21,189 nucleotides of DNA from JANRKG01 sp033763635 (GTDB taxonomy: Bacteria; Cyanobacteriota; Cyanobacteriia; GCF-001939115), in assembly GCA_033763635.1 (NCBI GenBank), contig JANRKG010000319.1:1-21189 (forward strand). The letters are read 5' to 3'. Numbering within the stretch: the first letter of the stretch is position 1; each line of letters begins with the position of its first letter. Below, piece after piece: positions 7,273-15,293 of the stretch. Both the position numbers and the translations under genes were made by a program. The notes under the pieces are model-generated. The model was given only the letters and a program-made list of their open reading frames with translations, had not been told where the DNA came from and ran no database searches.

Positions 7273-8463
7273 TTACCCGACTGCCACACGGGGCAAGCGA
7301 TGCTTGAACCCACAGAGAATTTCCCAGGAAATTGTACCCAGTTGAGCGGCCCAATCATCCGCAGAAATCTGGAGGGAACCCTCCTGACCCAGAAGAGTCA
7401 CCGTTTCCCCCACTTCCAAGTCAGGAATCGCACTGACATCTAACATGAGTTGATCCATTGTAATCGCTCCAATTTGGGGAACCTTACAGCCCCGGATTAG
7501 AACCTGCATTTGGCTTGAGAGATTGCGGGGAATTCCATCTGCGTAGCCAATCCCGACGGTGGCGATTTGGGTCTCCCGATCGGCCACAAAATGATGCCCG
7601 TAGCTCACCCCCGTTCCGGCCTGAATCGTTTTTACCTGGGTAATGCGGGCCTTCACCTGCATCACAGGTCGGAGATCGATCGCCCCCATCAAATGGGGAG
7701 CAGGATACAAACCATACACCGCCAGCCCCGTTCGGACTAAATCGTAATGGAGGGAAGGATTTGCCAGGGTTGCCGCCGAATTTGCCAGGTGAAGCAGGGG
7801 AGGTTGCATCCCAGCGTCTCGAATTGCTTGAATCGCCTGATCAAACCGTTGCTGCTGCTGACGCATCACCCCCTCATCCGGACTGTCTGCCGTTGCCAGG
7901 TGGGAATAGACACTGGCGATTTTGAGATTGGACATTCGCTTCACCAGCCTGACCATCTCTAACGCCTCCTGCCAGGGCACGCCCAGACGAGACATCCCCG
8001 TATCCAGCTTGATATGGACAGGCAGGGCGATCGGATGCCCCAAAGCCTTCAAAGTTTCGGCAAAAATGAGAACCTGTTTGGGGGTGCAGAGGGTGGGTTG
8101 AAGGAACCAGTGGGCGATCGCCTGTACCTGCTCTGGCGTGTTGCTGGCTCCCAACACCAGAATCGGGGCTTCAATTCCCGCTTCACGTAACTCGATTCCT
8201 TCCGGAATCGTGGCAACCCCTAACCACGAAGCCCCTTGTTCCAAAACGATCTGAGCAGTGGCGATCGCCCCGTGACCATAGGCATCTGCCTTTACAACCG
8301 CCATTAATGCAGCCTGGGGAGACACAAATTTTCGGAGTTGCTGCACATTATGGGCCAGCGCTCCTGTGTCAATTTCTACCCAGGCCCGTTGCGTTGCAAA
8401 GCCCCCATCCCTCCGAAACTGGGAATCTGACGAAACCCCTGTGCGTTGCTCTCGACTTAACAT
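7273..8463 (-). CDS. alr: Alanine racemase
   Basis: This is the PLP-dependent racemase that supplies D-alanine for peptidoglycan. The 396-residue protein has the fold-type III TIM barrel (about 25-260) with the PLP lysine K58 in VVKADAYGHG, and a C-terminal beta domain with the second catalytic base Y288 in GVSYGHH. Other family motifs are HIKLDTGMSRLG, RTGLAVYGLYP, IGYADG and MDQLMLDVS. An upstream GTG (8472) would add three residues, but it lies within the ribosome binding site. GAGGAG is 8 bases before the ATG at 8463, which therefore decides the start. The extra 25 residues before the barrel (MLSREQRTG...) are longer than in many alanine racemases. A DUF554 membrane-protein gene follows after 17 bases. 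Confidence 0.96.
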   Translation of the reverse strand: MLSREQRTGVSSDSQFRRDGGFATQRAWVEIDTGALAHNVQQLRKFVSPQAALMAVVKADAYGHGAIATAQIVLEQGASWLGVATIPEGIELREAGIEAPILVLGASNTPEQVQAIAHWFLQPTLCTPKQVLIFAETLKALGHPIALPVHIKLDTGMSRLGVPWQEALEMVRLVKRMSNLKIASVYSHLATADSPDEGVMRQQQQRFDQAIQAIRDAGMQPPLLHLANSAATLANPSLHYDLVRTGLAVYGLYPAPHLMGAIDLRPVMQVKARITQVKTIQAGTGVSYGHHFVADRETQIATVGIGYADGIPRNLSSQMQVLIRGCKVPQIGAITMDQLMLDVSAIPDLEVGETVTLLGQEGSLQISADDWAAQLGTISWEILCGFKHRLPRVAVG

Positions 8464-8568
8464 GGCACTCACTCCTCACACACCATCAGCAAACTTGCCC
8501 AATTACTTGCCTGATTCTTGGTTTAGCAAGCTTGCCATCAGAATACACAATTTGGCGAATCCGATCCG

Positions 8569-9240
8569 CTAGCCTGACACAGATGCTTTCAGGGTCGATC
8601 GCTCTGACTCCGGCAGGGCAGGACGCACAACCAAGTAGAGGGCAGGACCGAGCAGAGGAATCACCGTAACCAACCAGAATAGAGCCGAGTTTTGCATGCC
8701 GCGACGGGCCATATCATCCCCCAGTAGGGTTGGAAACAACAGGTGGAGCAGGCAAAAGTCCAGGCTCATCACATGGATAAAACGGTCAGTTTGCCATTGT
8801 TGAACAAAATTGTGCCAATCTCCCACGGTGAATCCCCAAATGACCAGAACCAGACTGCCGAGAAATGCAATGAGTCCCGTCCAGCGAGACTCAATTAAAC
8901 GAATAAACCAGCTTTTTGCTCCTTCCCAAACAGGCTTGGGTTGGCGCAGCACCAGATAGGGCAGCAGGGCAAAGGCACCGACCCCAAAAGAACCTACCGC
9001 AAAGGGCCATGCGGGAACTCGTTGCCCCTTCCCATCGCTGTAGAGAACTCCGCTGTAAATCAGAGGCCAGATGCCCATGATATTGAACAGGGCAACGATC
9101 GTCGGATTAATCCCCTCCCACTTTCCAGTTGAAAGGTCCACGATTAAATCAAATGTACCAGGCTGTTCCGGGGGAGCGAGTAGAAAGGCATAGGTCAAGA
9201 AGCCCAGCCATAGGAGTCCTAAAGCAATTTTTCGCATCAT
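8569..9240 (-). CDS. Conserved cyanobacterial multi-pass membrane protein (DUF2834-like C-terminus)
   Basis: This is a 223-residue membrane protein with about six hydrophobic segments (roughly 5-20, 47-66, 77-97, 121-141, 160-176 and 188-206). The C-terminal motif WQTDRFIHVMSLDF followed by LHLLFPTLLGDDMARR resembles the DUF2834 region of cyanobacterial and plastid membrane proteins of unknown function; that assignment is from memory of the pattern. The longest frame begins at a TTG (9255). I prefer the ATG at 9240 (MMRKIALG), a normal start directly before the first helix, though the next ATG at 9237 is equally possible. No function can be assigned. It is separated from alr by about 100 bases on the same strand. 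Confidence 0.72.
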   Translation of the reverse strand: MMRKIALGLLWLGFLTYAFLLAPPEQPGTFDLIVDLSTGKWEGINPTIVALFNIMGIWPLIYSGVLYSDGKGQRVPAWPFAVGSFGVGAFALLPYLVLRQPKPVWEGAKSWFIRLIESRWTGLIAFLGSLVLVIWGFTVGDWHNFVQQWQTDRFIHVMSLDFCLLHLLFPTLLGDDMARRGMQNSALFWLVTVIPLLGPALYLVVRPALPESERSTLKASVSG

Positions 9241-9555
9241 CCTTTTGGGTTCCAAATAATTAAGTATTGTTACAAACCTGACTCTATCCCAAACCTCTCA
9301 TCCGCGTGAAGCAACGATCGTCCCTGATTTATGAGGCTGTGAAAACATTTGCTGAGAATTGTGTTGTCCTTCATCCAAAGGAAATCCCTTTGGGCATCTT
9401 AGGAAGTAGGGATAACTGGGCACTTGTAGCCACAAAACTTCTTGTCACAAAACAGTCTGCATTGATTGGTGAATTTAAGGATGGATGGGTGAGCGCGCGA
9501 TCGCGTTACTCCCCCTTTTTGAGCGATTCGCAGGCATATTCGGAGGCATCTTAGG
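9241..9555. other. Intergenic region upstream of the pentapeptide-repeat gene
   Basis: Divergent promoters for the membrane-protein gene (minus) and the pentapeptide gene (plus) should lie here. No consensus promoter stands out. It includes an uncharacterised 82-codon frame listed separately, and a HIP1-type octamer GCGATCGC near 9497. Confidence 0.5.
9306..9554 (+). CDS. Doubtful 82-codon open frame, no recognisable family
   Basis: A GTG-initiated frame of 82 codons ends one base before the ATG of the pentapeptide-repeat gene. The product (MKQRSSLIYEAVKTFAENCV...) matches no family I know and has no signal peptide or membrane helix. No ATG start or clear ribosome binding site supports it. 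The GGAGG near its 3' end belongs to the next gene. It could be a small upstream gene, a degraded remnant, or chance. Its only positive feature is the tight junction with the next gene. Confidence 0.22.
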   Translation: MKQRSSLIYEAVKTFAENCVVLHPKEIPLGILGSRDNWALVATKLLVTKQSALIGEFKDGWVSARSRYSPFLSDSQAYSEAS

Positions 9556-10518
9556 ATGGACGTTAAGGAACTCCTCAGGCTTTATGAAGCAGGGCAGAGG
9601 GATTTTTCGGGGGCTGATCTCCAGGGGGCGGATCTGAGCCGAGCGACCCTCATCGAAGTGAAATTGGTAGGGGCAAATCTGATGGGGGCCAACCTCAGTC
9701 GGGCGTTTCTCACCAAATCGGATTTGAGCGGAGCCTTCTTGAATTGGGCCGACCTGAGTTATGCCAAGTTCAGTGAAGGGCGAATTGAGGACTCAGACCT
9801 GACCCGTGCAAATTTGAGTGGTGCCTTATTAATCAAGTCTGACCTGGCAATGGCAAAACTCAGTGGTGCAAATTTGAGTGGCGCAAATCTGCGAGATGGG
9901 GATTTGCATCGAGCGAATCTCTGTGGAGCAAACTTGCATGGAATTAACTTGCGGGGAAGTAACCTGAATGGCGCAAACTTGAATTGGGCAAACCTGACGG
10001 GTGCCCGTCTCAGTGGGGCCAGTATGCAGGGCACCTTTTTGAATGGGGTGAATCTAGAGGATGCTTACCTGAACGGGGTTGACTTACAGGATGTAAATCT
10101 CAGTGGAGTCAACTTGACTGCTGCCAAACTCAGTGGGGCCAATCTACAGAGAGCTAATCTGACGGCTTCTAATTTGAGCGCAGCAAAGTTACGGGGCATC
10201 AGTCTCACGGGGGCTAATTTAGCGCGAGCTAATTTGACTGATGCCCAACTTGTTCAAGCCGATTTAACCTGGGCTGATTTGCGAGAAGCCAACCTGAGTA
10301 AAGCAGACCTCCGGGGTTCCCATTTTGTGGGTGCCAAAATTGACGGAGCCGATTTTCAGGAAGTGGAACTGTCAGAGCTAACCCGCCGCTACCTGTGCTT
10401 GATTGCATCCGGAATGACCCTTTGGAGCCATCGTCCGACCCTGGACACCTTAAAATGCCCCCCCAAAGTTCAGCAGGAAAAACAAGCGATGCGATCGATC
10501 CACTCGATCGCATCCTGA
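9556..10518 (+). CDS. Pentapeptide-repeat protein
   Basis: This is a 320-residue protein built almost wholly of A(D/N)LXX repeats, about fifty copies from residue 17 to about 272. These fold as a right-handed square beta-helix, roughly twelve coils long. A short N-terminal helix (DVKELLRLYEAGQRDFSG) is the cap commonly seen in cyanobacterial members. A 45-residue non-repeat tail containing SELTRRYLCLIASGMTLW closes it. There is no signal peptide or membrane helix, so it is probably cytoplasmic. Cyanobacteria have many such proteins, mostly of unknown function; the DNA-gyrase-protecting members (Qnr/MfpA) are a minority and nothing here points to that role. GGAGG lies about 9 bases before the ATG at 9556. 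The last codons form one arm of a strong hairpin. Confidence 0.95.
   Translation: MDVKELLRLYEAGQRDFSGADLQGADLSRATLIEVKLVGANLMGANLSRAFLTKSDLSGAFLNWADLSYAKFSEGRIEDSDLTRANLSGALLIKSDLAMAKLSGANLSGANLRDGDLHRANLCGANLHGINLRGSNLNGANLNWANLTGARLSGASMQGTFLNGVNLEDAYLNGVDLQDVNLSGVNLTAAKLSGANLQRANLTASNLSAAKLRGISLTGANLARANLTDAQLVQADLTWADLREANLSKADLRGSHFVGAKIDGADFQEVELSELTRRYLCLIASGMTLWSHRPTLDTLKCPPKVQQEKQAMRSIHSIAS
10488..10514. terminator. 11-bp perfect inverted repeat at the convergent gene ends
   Basis: GATGCGATCGA (10488-10498) pairs exactly with TCGATCGCATC (10504-10514) across a 5-base loop TCCAC. It lies in the last codons of the pentapeptide gene, 20 bases before the convergent end of the dehydrogenase gene. 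No T-tract follows on either strand, so a terminator role is only plausible. Each arm contains a GCGATCG-type core related to HIP1. Confidence 0.5.
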
Positions 10519-10537
10519 TCGCTTTCCAGGGTAGGTT

Positions 10538-11380
10538 TTACTGCCCCACTATCCCTTCCGGTTGCCGCTGCTCATCTTTACCTCTTTCTTTAAATGCCTG
10601 CCGAAACATCCATTGCATCGGTCCCGGTATCACCTTGTAGGCAGCTTTAGACAACTGAGCAGAGCCAACCATCACCTCGGCTTTGCGATGTTTGACGGCA
10701 TCGACGATCGCCCGTGCCACATCCTCCGGTTTCTCGACAACGGGAGCCTTTAGAACCGCTTCTAACTGCTCCCGTCGTCCTGCTGCATCCGGTCCGACAA
10801 ACTTGGCCCGCTCCATGAAATCGCTGTGGATGAGGTTGGGATAAATACCACAGACATGAATTCCCTTGGGAGCTAATTCCGTCCTGAGGGCTTCCGTCAT
10901 GCCATGTACGGCAAATTTGCTCGTGGTGTAGGGCACCAGATAGGGAACAGGCACCTGCCCACTAATAGAGGAGATATTCACGATCATCCCCTGGCCCCGT
11001 TGCAGCATGTAGGGCAGCACAGCATGGATAGCGTGAATATAACCCCAGAGATTTAAATCCAGCACATCATGCCAATCTTCGAGGGAATATCCATCCACCG
11101 GACCCGCCGAGTAGATTCCCGCGTTATTCACCAGCAAATCCAGATATCCAAAGTGACCGATCGCCTGATGAACCAGAGAATGCACGTCATTCATATCCCG
11201 CATGTCCGCCGGAATCGGCACCGCTCGACGACCCATCGCCTCGATCTCTTGGGCTGCTTCTGAGAGGCGATCGGCATGGCGAGCCGTCAAAACGATGTCA
11301 TACCCTTCCCGTGCCAGGTGCAAAGCGGTGGCTTTCCCGATGCCCTGGGAACTACCTGTGACTAATGCAATAGGAGCCAT
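10538..11380 (-). CDS. Short-chain dehydrogenase/reductase (SDR)
   Basis: This is a 280-residue classical SDR, an NAD(P)-dependent oxidoreductase with a Rossmann fold. The cofactor motif TGSSQGIG is at 8-15, NNAG at 85-88, and the catalytic tetrad is N110, S138, Y151 and K155 (YTTSK). R34 in LTAR, after the second beta strand, suggests a preference for NADPH. The C-terminal part (AAYKVIPGPMQWMFRQAF) resembles the tail of SDRs annotated as acyl-lipid or ketone reductases, but the substrate cannot be called. The ATG at 11380 is the natural start, with no strong ribosome binding site. It lies downstream of the SNF2 gene on the same strand with a 163-base gap holding palindromes. Confidence 0.93.
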   Translation of the reverse strand: MAPIALVTGSSQGIGKATALHLAREGYDIVLTARHADRLSEAAQEIEAMGRRAVPIPADMRDMNDVHSLVHQAIGHFGYLDLLVNNAGIYSAGPVDGYSLEDWHDVLDLNLWGYIHAIHAVLPYMLQRGQGMIVNISSISGQVPVPYLVPYTTSKFAVHGMTEALRTELAPKGIHVCGIYPNLIHSDFMERAKFVGPDAAGRREQLEAVLKAPVVEKPEDVARAIVDAVKHRKAEVMVGSAQLSKAAYKVIPGPMQWMFRQAFKERGKDEQRQPEGIVGQ

Positions 11381-11443
11381 AGCAATTGTTTTCAGAATGA
11401 TGATGCTTCCAGTGTGAGCAGAAAGAGTCGGGAAACCGTCTGA

Positions 11444-11460
11444 CTTACGTAAGATATCTT
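11444..11460. promoter_or_regulatory. Two overlapping 10-bp palindromes upstream of the SDR gene
   Basis: CTTACGTAAG (11444-11453) and AAGATATCTT (11451-11460) are each perfect palindromes and share the triplet AAG. They lie 64-80 bases upstream of the SDR start. They may form an operator or overlap the promoter, but no regulator is identified. Confidence 0.35.
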
Positions 11461-11543
11461 AATCTGTGAGAAGGGTGGCAGCGGATAGGAACGGATGGGT
11501 GATTGAGGTGGAGCGAATATCTATCTGTTTTACTCATTACCCA

Positions 11544-14500
11544 TTACCCTGCGTCAATCACCGTCGCTCGATCGAGCAATAGCAAGCTACGAAGCTGTTC
11601 CGTATCCATTTCTGTGAGCCAGGTTTCCCCCGCTCCGACGACCTGTTCTGCTAAGGCTTTTTTGCTTTCAATCAGGTCATGGATTTTCTCTTCCAGGGTT
11701 CCGGTGGCGACGAACTTGTGGACCTGGACATTGCGGGTTTGACCGATGCGGAAGACCCGATCGGTTGCCTGATTTTCCACGGCCGGATTCCACCAGCGAT
11801 CAAAGTGAAAGACATGGTTGGCGCGGGTCAAATTGAGGCCCACCCCTCCGGCCTTGAGGGAGAGGATCAGGATACGTGGGCCTTGGGGATCGTTTTGGAA
11901 GCGATCGACCATTTCCTCCCGGTGCTTCTGGGGCGTGCTGCCGTAAAGGAAGAGGGTTTCTCGGCCCAATTGTCGTTCCAGGTAGAGCCGCAGGAGTTTG
12001 CCCCATTCGGCAAATTGGGTGAAGATGAGTGCCCGATCGCCCTCTGCCATCACCACATCCAGCATTTCTTCCAACCGTTGCAACTTACCCGATCGCTCCC
12101 GAAACGCATCCAGATCGGGAATGGTCGCACCCTTTTCATTGGACTCTTTGAGGAATTGGGCGGGATGGTTACAGATTTGCTTGAGTTTCACGAGCAACGC
12201 CAGAATCAAGCCCCGTCGTCGAATGCCCTCCGCCGACTCAATTTCTACCAGGGTTCGATCGACGGTTTTTTGATAAAGGGCCGCCTGTTCGGTGGAGAGG
12301 CCACAGAAAGCGGGCATCTCCTGTTTCTCAGGCAAGTCTTGAATAATGGTGCGATCGGTTTTCAGGCGACGCAGGATGAAGGGTTGCACCAGGGAACGCA
12401 GGGTTTTCAGGGATGCGGTATCACCGTATTTTTCGATCGGCACGGCAAACCGCCGTTGAAAGAAATTGCGGGGGCCGAGATAGCCTGGATTCAGGAAGTC
12501 GAGGATCGACCATAGCTCCGAGAGGCGATTTTCGACGGGTGTTCCCGTTAAGGCGACCCGGAATTCGCTCTGTAACTGACGCACCGCCTGGGATTGTTTC
12601 GCCTCCGGATTCTTAATATTTTGGGCTTCATCCAGCACAACACTTTGCCAGGTCACGGTTTGCAAGTCCTTCAAATCCCGCTGTACCAGGGTATAGCTTG
12701 TGATCACCAGATCTTTCTTCTGTACTGCTTTCGCAAAGTTTTTGCCCTTGGGTCGTTTGTCTCCGTGATGCACCACCAGACTCAGGGAGGGACCAAATTT
12801 CTTCACTTCCCGCTGCCAGTTCCCCAATACAGATGTTGGGCAAACCAGGAGGGTGGGAGCCAACAAAGCACCCTGTTCTTTCAAATGCAACAGAAACGCG
12901 ATGAATTGAATGGTTTTCCCTAACCCCATGTCGTCTGCGAGGCAAGCCCCCAGACCCCACCGTTCCAGAAAGGCCAACCAGCCTGAACCCCTTGCCTGGT
13001 AAGGTCGCAACTGTCCCTTAAAGCTAGCAGGAGGATCGAGATGTTGCACGGCTTCATTGCCCGTCGTGAGTGCCCCAATCAGTTCCTCCAGGGCACCGGA
13101 TGCTTCAAAGCTCACAACCGGGAGCTTTTCAATTAACTGGTTATCCCCCGTACTGATACGCAGGGCATCCTCCAGAGAAAGGGTCATTTGCTCCTTGCGA
13201 GTTGCGAAGAAACCCTGGGCCGCTCGGACATCCTGAGGACGGAGTTCTACCCATTCTCCATTCACTTCTACAAAGGGAGTATTCAGGGCCACCAGGCGAT
13301 CGAACTCCGCCTTTGAAAGCGTCTGTCCCCCGATCGACAATTCCCACTTGAAGGTCAGCAAACTCTGGAGACCCAACCGTTGATTTTGCTTGGGAGGGGT
13401 TGCGGCGCGAATCTTTAACCCTAAACGGCTGGCCCATCCATCTTGATTTGCCAGTCCCGTCGGTAAGATGACCCCAAAACCGCTATCTTGCAACCGCCAT
13501 GAGGTCGTTTTGACAAATTCGTACACCTGTAAGGCGGTCAGGTGGCAGAACTGGGGCCGCTGACTTTGCAGACTGATCTCAATCGCAGGGTACAACCGGG
13601 AGGCCAATCCTAATCCCGCCAATAATGTTTCCTGGGGACGATCGACGGTGCGGCCCCGGTAAGTCAGGCGTTCTGAGGGACAGTTCCAGACCGTGAGAGC
13701 ATCAATGAGGAAATCAGAATTATCTGCCGCTTGCAGAAAATATTGCAGGGTCCAATCGGGCTGCCGACCGTGGGGAGGACGCAGGGCAAAACAGGTCCGA
13801 AACAAAACCCGTTCTGCCAGATAGGATTGTAGGGGGGCTGTCCAGGTTTGTAAGGTTGTTTCGAGGCGATCGACCACTCCCGATTCTACCGTCAACGTTT
13901 CTGTTTTGGCTCCCAGGGCTTGCAATAGGGGTTCCATGATGGCATCCCCACTGCGTCGCCCTGCCGAGAGAACCGGGAGGGGCCGAGCCTCTACCATTTT
14001 GCGGATGCGTTGGTCGATCGTGCAATTTAAGAAATCGCGAATGAGACCTTCGGGTTCGAGCGGGAGATTCAGGTGAAGGGACTCTGGGGCAATGGTGGAC
14101 GCAGAGTCGATCGGCTCTTGATAGAGGCGACACACAGGAGGCATCTGGGCTGCGAACTGTTCCAGGCGGAGGCGATCGGTGGCACTATCTAACAGAGAAC
14201 ACCAGTGGGCTTTCACGGTTCCATTGGCTTGACGGTGCAGAGCCGGGAGAAACTTGGCGCGGGCTAACAGATCTAGACTCCAGCGGGCGACATGGGTCCA
14301 GAAACGCAGGTCCGATCCGACGAAAGAGTCTTCGGCAGTCGTAAGCCCCAGGGGAAGGGATTGCAGGAAGTCGATCGCCTCTAACGGAGACAGACAAATT
14401 CCTTCCACCTGCCAGGGTTGGAGATAGGAAATTACCTTTCCGTCATCTGAACCGATAAACTCACTGGCGGCATCTGACTCTGAAGAGGACAAAGCTGAAT

Positions 14501-14762
14501 GGTATGGAATGGCGATCGTCTCGGAAAGACCTGTGGGGATTGCGACCGTTAAACTTTGAGCCTCTTGCGGCAGACGACTAAAAACTGGGTAGTGGGCCGA
14601 CTGCTGTTGAAGGAAGGCCGTCAACTCAGGAACGGACATGGAAAGAGGATGCAAGGACACCTGCTTGACCTCTGCCAAATCCACTGTTGACGTTCTCCGC
14701 CAGGTCTCTCCCCAAATAAATAGAGATCCGTGAAGCACCCAACTACCGTGTAAAATCGCCAT
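11544..14762 (-). CDS. SNF2/Swi2-family helicase-like ATPase
   Basis: This is a 1072-residue member of the bacterial SNF2 (RapA/HepA-related) family of double-stranded-DNA translocases. The N-terminal half (about 1-560) includes the bacterial SNF2 helicase-associated region (PF12419-like). The helicase core begins near 583 with QLRPYQARGSGWL (Q motif). Motif I is ADDMGLGKT at 609-617, motif II is DEAQ at 711-714, motif III is ALTGTPVENR at 737-746, and motif VI is QATDRVFRIGQ at 998-1008. All catalytic residues are present. The start MAILHGSWVLHGSLFIWGETW is as in other cyanobacterial orthologues, supporting the ATG at 14762. Its role could be chromatin or transcription remodelling, or DNA repair; sequence does not say. 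SNF2 ATPases also occur in defence systems, but no such partner genes are near. Confidence 0.95.
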   Translation of the reverse strand: MAILHGSWVLHGSLFIWGETWRRTSTVDLAEVKQVSLHPLSMSVPELTAFLQQQSAHYPVFSRLPQEAQSLTVAIPTGLSETIAIPYHSALSSSESDAASEFIGSDDGKVISYLQPWQVEGICLSPLEAIDFLQSLPLGLTTAEDSFVGSDLRFWTHVARWSLDLLARAKFLPALHRQANGTVKAHWCSLLDSATDRLRLEQFAAQMPPVCRLYQEPIDSASTIAPESLHLNLPLEPEGLIRDFLNCTIDQRIRKMVEARPLPVLSAGRRSGDAIMEPLLQALGAKTETLTVESGVVDRLETTLQTWTAPLQSYLAERVLFRTCFALRPPHGRQPDWTLQYFLQAADNSDFLIDALTVWNCPSERLTYRGRTVDRPQETLLAGLGLASRLYPAIEISLQSQRPQFCHLTALQVYEFVKTTSWRLQDSGFGVILPTGLANQDGWASRLGLKIRAATPPKQNQRLGLQSLLTFKWELSIGGQTLSKAEFDRLVALNTPFVEVNGEWVELRPQDVRAAQGFFATRKEQMTLSLEDALRISTGDNQLIEKLPVVSFEASGALEELIGALTTGNEAVQHLDPPASFKGQLRPYQARGSGWLAFLERWGLGACLADDMGLGKTIQFIAFLLHLKEQGALLAPTLLVCPTSVLGNWQREVKKFGPSLSLVVHHGDKRPKGKNFAKAVQKKDLVITSYTLVQRDLKDLQTVTWQSVVLDEAQNIKNPEAKQSQAVRQLQSEFRVALTGTPVENRLSELWSILDFLNPGYLGPRNFFQRRFAVPIEKYGDTASLKTLRSLVQPFILRRLKTDRTIIQDLPEKQEMPAFCGLSTEQAALYQKTVDRTLVEIESAEGIRRRGLILALLVKLKQICNHPAQFLKESNEKGATIPDLDAFRERSGKLQRLEEMLDVVMAEGDRALIFTQFAEWGKLLRLYLERQLGRETLFLYGSTPQKHREEMVDRFQNDPQGPRILILSLKAGGVGLNLTRANHVFHFDRWWNPAVENQATDRVFRIGQTRNVQVHKFVATGTLEEKIHDLIESKKALAEQVVGAGETWLTEMDTEQLRSLLLLDRATVIDAG

Positions 14763-14808
14763 GCCAATTAAAAGAGATTACTTCGTTAAATTCGCTTCAG
14801 GAAATTTT

Positions 14809-14836
14809 AAAAACTACAGTTTTCAAAAACTACAGT
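14809..14836. repeat. 12-bp direct repeat AAAAACTACAGT, period 16
   Basis: Two exact copies of AAAAACTACAGT lie at 14809-14820 and 14825-14836, separated by TTTC. They are 47-75 bases upstream of the SNF2 start codon on the minus strand. Sixteen-base spacing gives about one and a half helical turns. Confidence 0.8.
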
Positions 14837-15072
14837 GCCTTGAAATTGGCTCAGGGAGTAAGGAGTTCAATAAAAACTTAACCTATCAAGTTTTAGAGAA
14901 GATTTATTTAGAAGATCTATATAGAAAATTCATTGATAAAAGCTTTCGACAGAGATTTTTCCTGCCGAATTTTTGAACACGCTTGAATCTCGAAAATTAA
15001 ATCTCAAAAATATCTCTTATAAGCAACGCGATCGAGCGCGAATTCTGAGCCAACTTAGAAATAAAAGTTACA

Positions 15073-15094
15073 TTTTGTAAACAATTTTACAAAA
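15073..15094. promoter_or_regulatory. Perfect 9-bp inverted repeat with GTAN8TAC core (NtcA-type site)
   Basis: TTTTGTAAA (15073-15081) and TTTACAAAA (15086-15094) are exact inverted copies around CAAT. The centre reads GTA-N8-TAC (15077-15090), the consensus of the cyanobacterial nitrogen regulator NtcA. A TAN3T box at the usual 20-24 bases is not found toward pnp. Toward SNF2 a TAAGTT lies 19 bases away, slightly too close. It is a candidate only. Confidence 0.4.
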
Positions 15095-15293
15095 CCCAGG
15101 GCAGCTTTCTCCAAAAAATAGGGAACTTCCACTGGAATAGTGCATTTATTTTATACGGTTCTTCAGGGAATGGTAGAGGTTTTCTAGAGAAAAGAGATGA
15201 CCTGCCTATCGTTTGGATTCAGGGCAGTAACAAAATATCAGTGCTACGATTGCGACAGGATAAAAATGAGAAAAGAAAAGGACCAATCGCTAC

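Larger units (their letters stand above)
14763..15293. other. AT-rich divergent spacer between SNF2 and pnp
   Basis: This 531-base spacer carries the start signals of two divergent genes and is visibly more AT-rich than its surroundings. It includes a 12-bp direct repeat (14809-14836) and an inverted repeat with an NtcA-type core (15073-15094). A 71-codon plus-strand frame begins at 14761 but its ATG is the reverse of the SNF2 start codon (CATG) and its product is uncharacterised. I cannot choose specific -10 and -35 boxes for either gene. Confidence 0.6.

Noticed and set aside
7256..7354. 33-codon N-terminal extension of the DUF554 protein
   Set aside because: It overlaps the conserved end of alr and adds sequence without family character; the ATG at 7255 gives the standard N-terminus.
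9556..10518. Pentapeptide protein as a Qnr/MfpA quinolone-resistance factor
   Set aside because: Nothing beyond the shared repeat fold supports this; the repeat length and N-terminal cap fit the general cyanobacterial pentapeptide proteins.
11679..12515. 278-codon plus-strand frame inside the SNF2 gene
   Set aside because: It is antisense to the conserved helicase core; its open state follows from the codon use of the real gene.
11544..14762. SNF2 gene as part of a defence island (for example a DISARM-like system)
   Set aside because: No methyltransferase, nuclease or phospholipase partner lies nearby, and the N-terminus matches the common stand-alone cyanobacterial SNF2 protein.
14761..14976. 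71-codon plus-strand frame starting MPIKRDYFVKF
   Set aside because: Its ATG is the mirror of the SNF2 start (CATG), there is no ribosome binding site, the product is unlike any family I know, and the frame crosses the direct repeat in AT-rich sequence.
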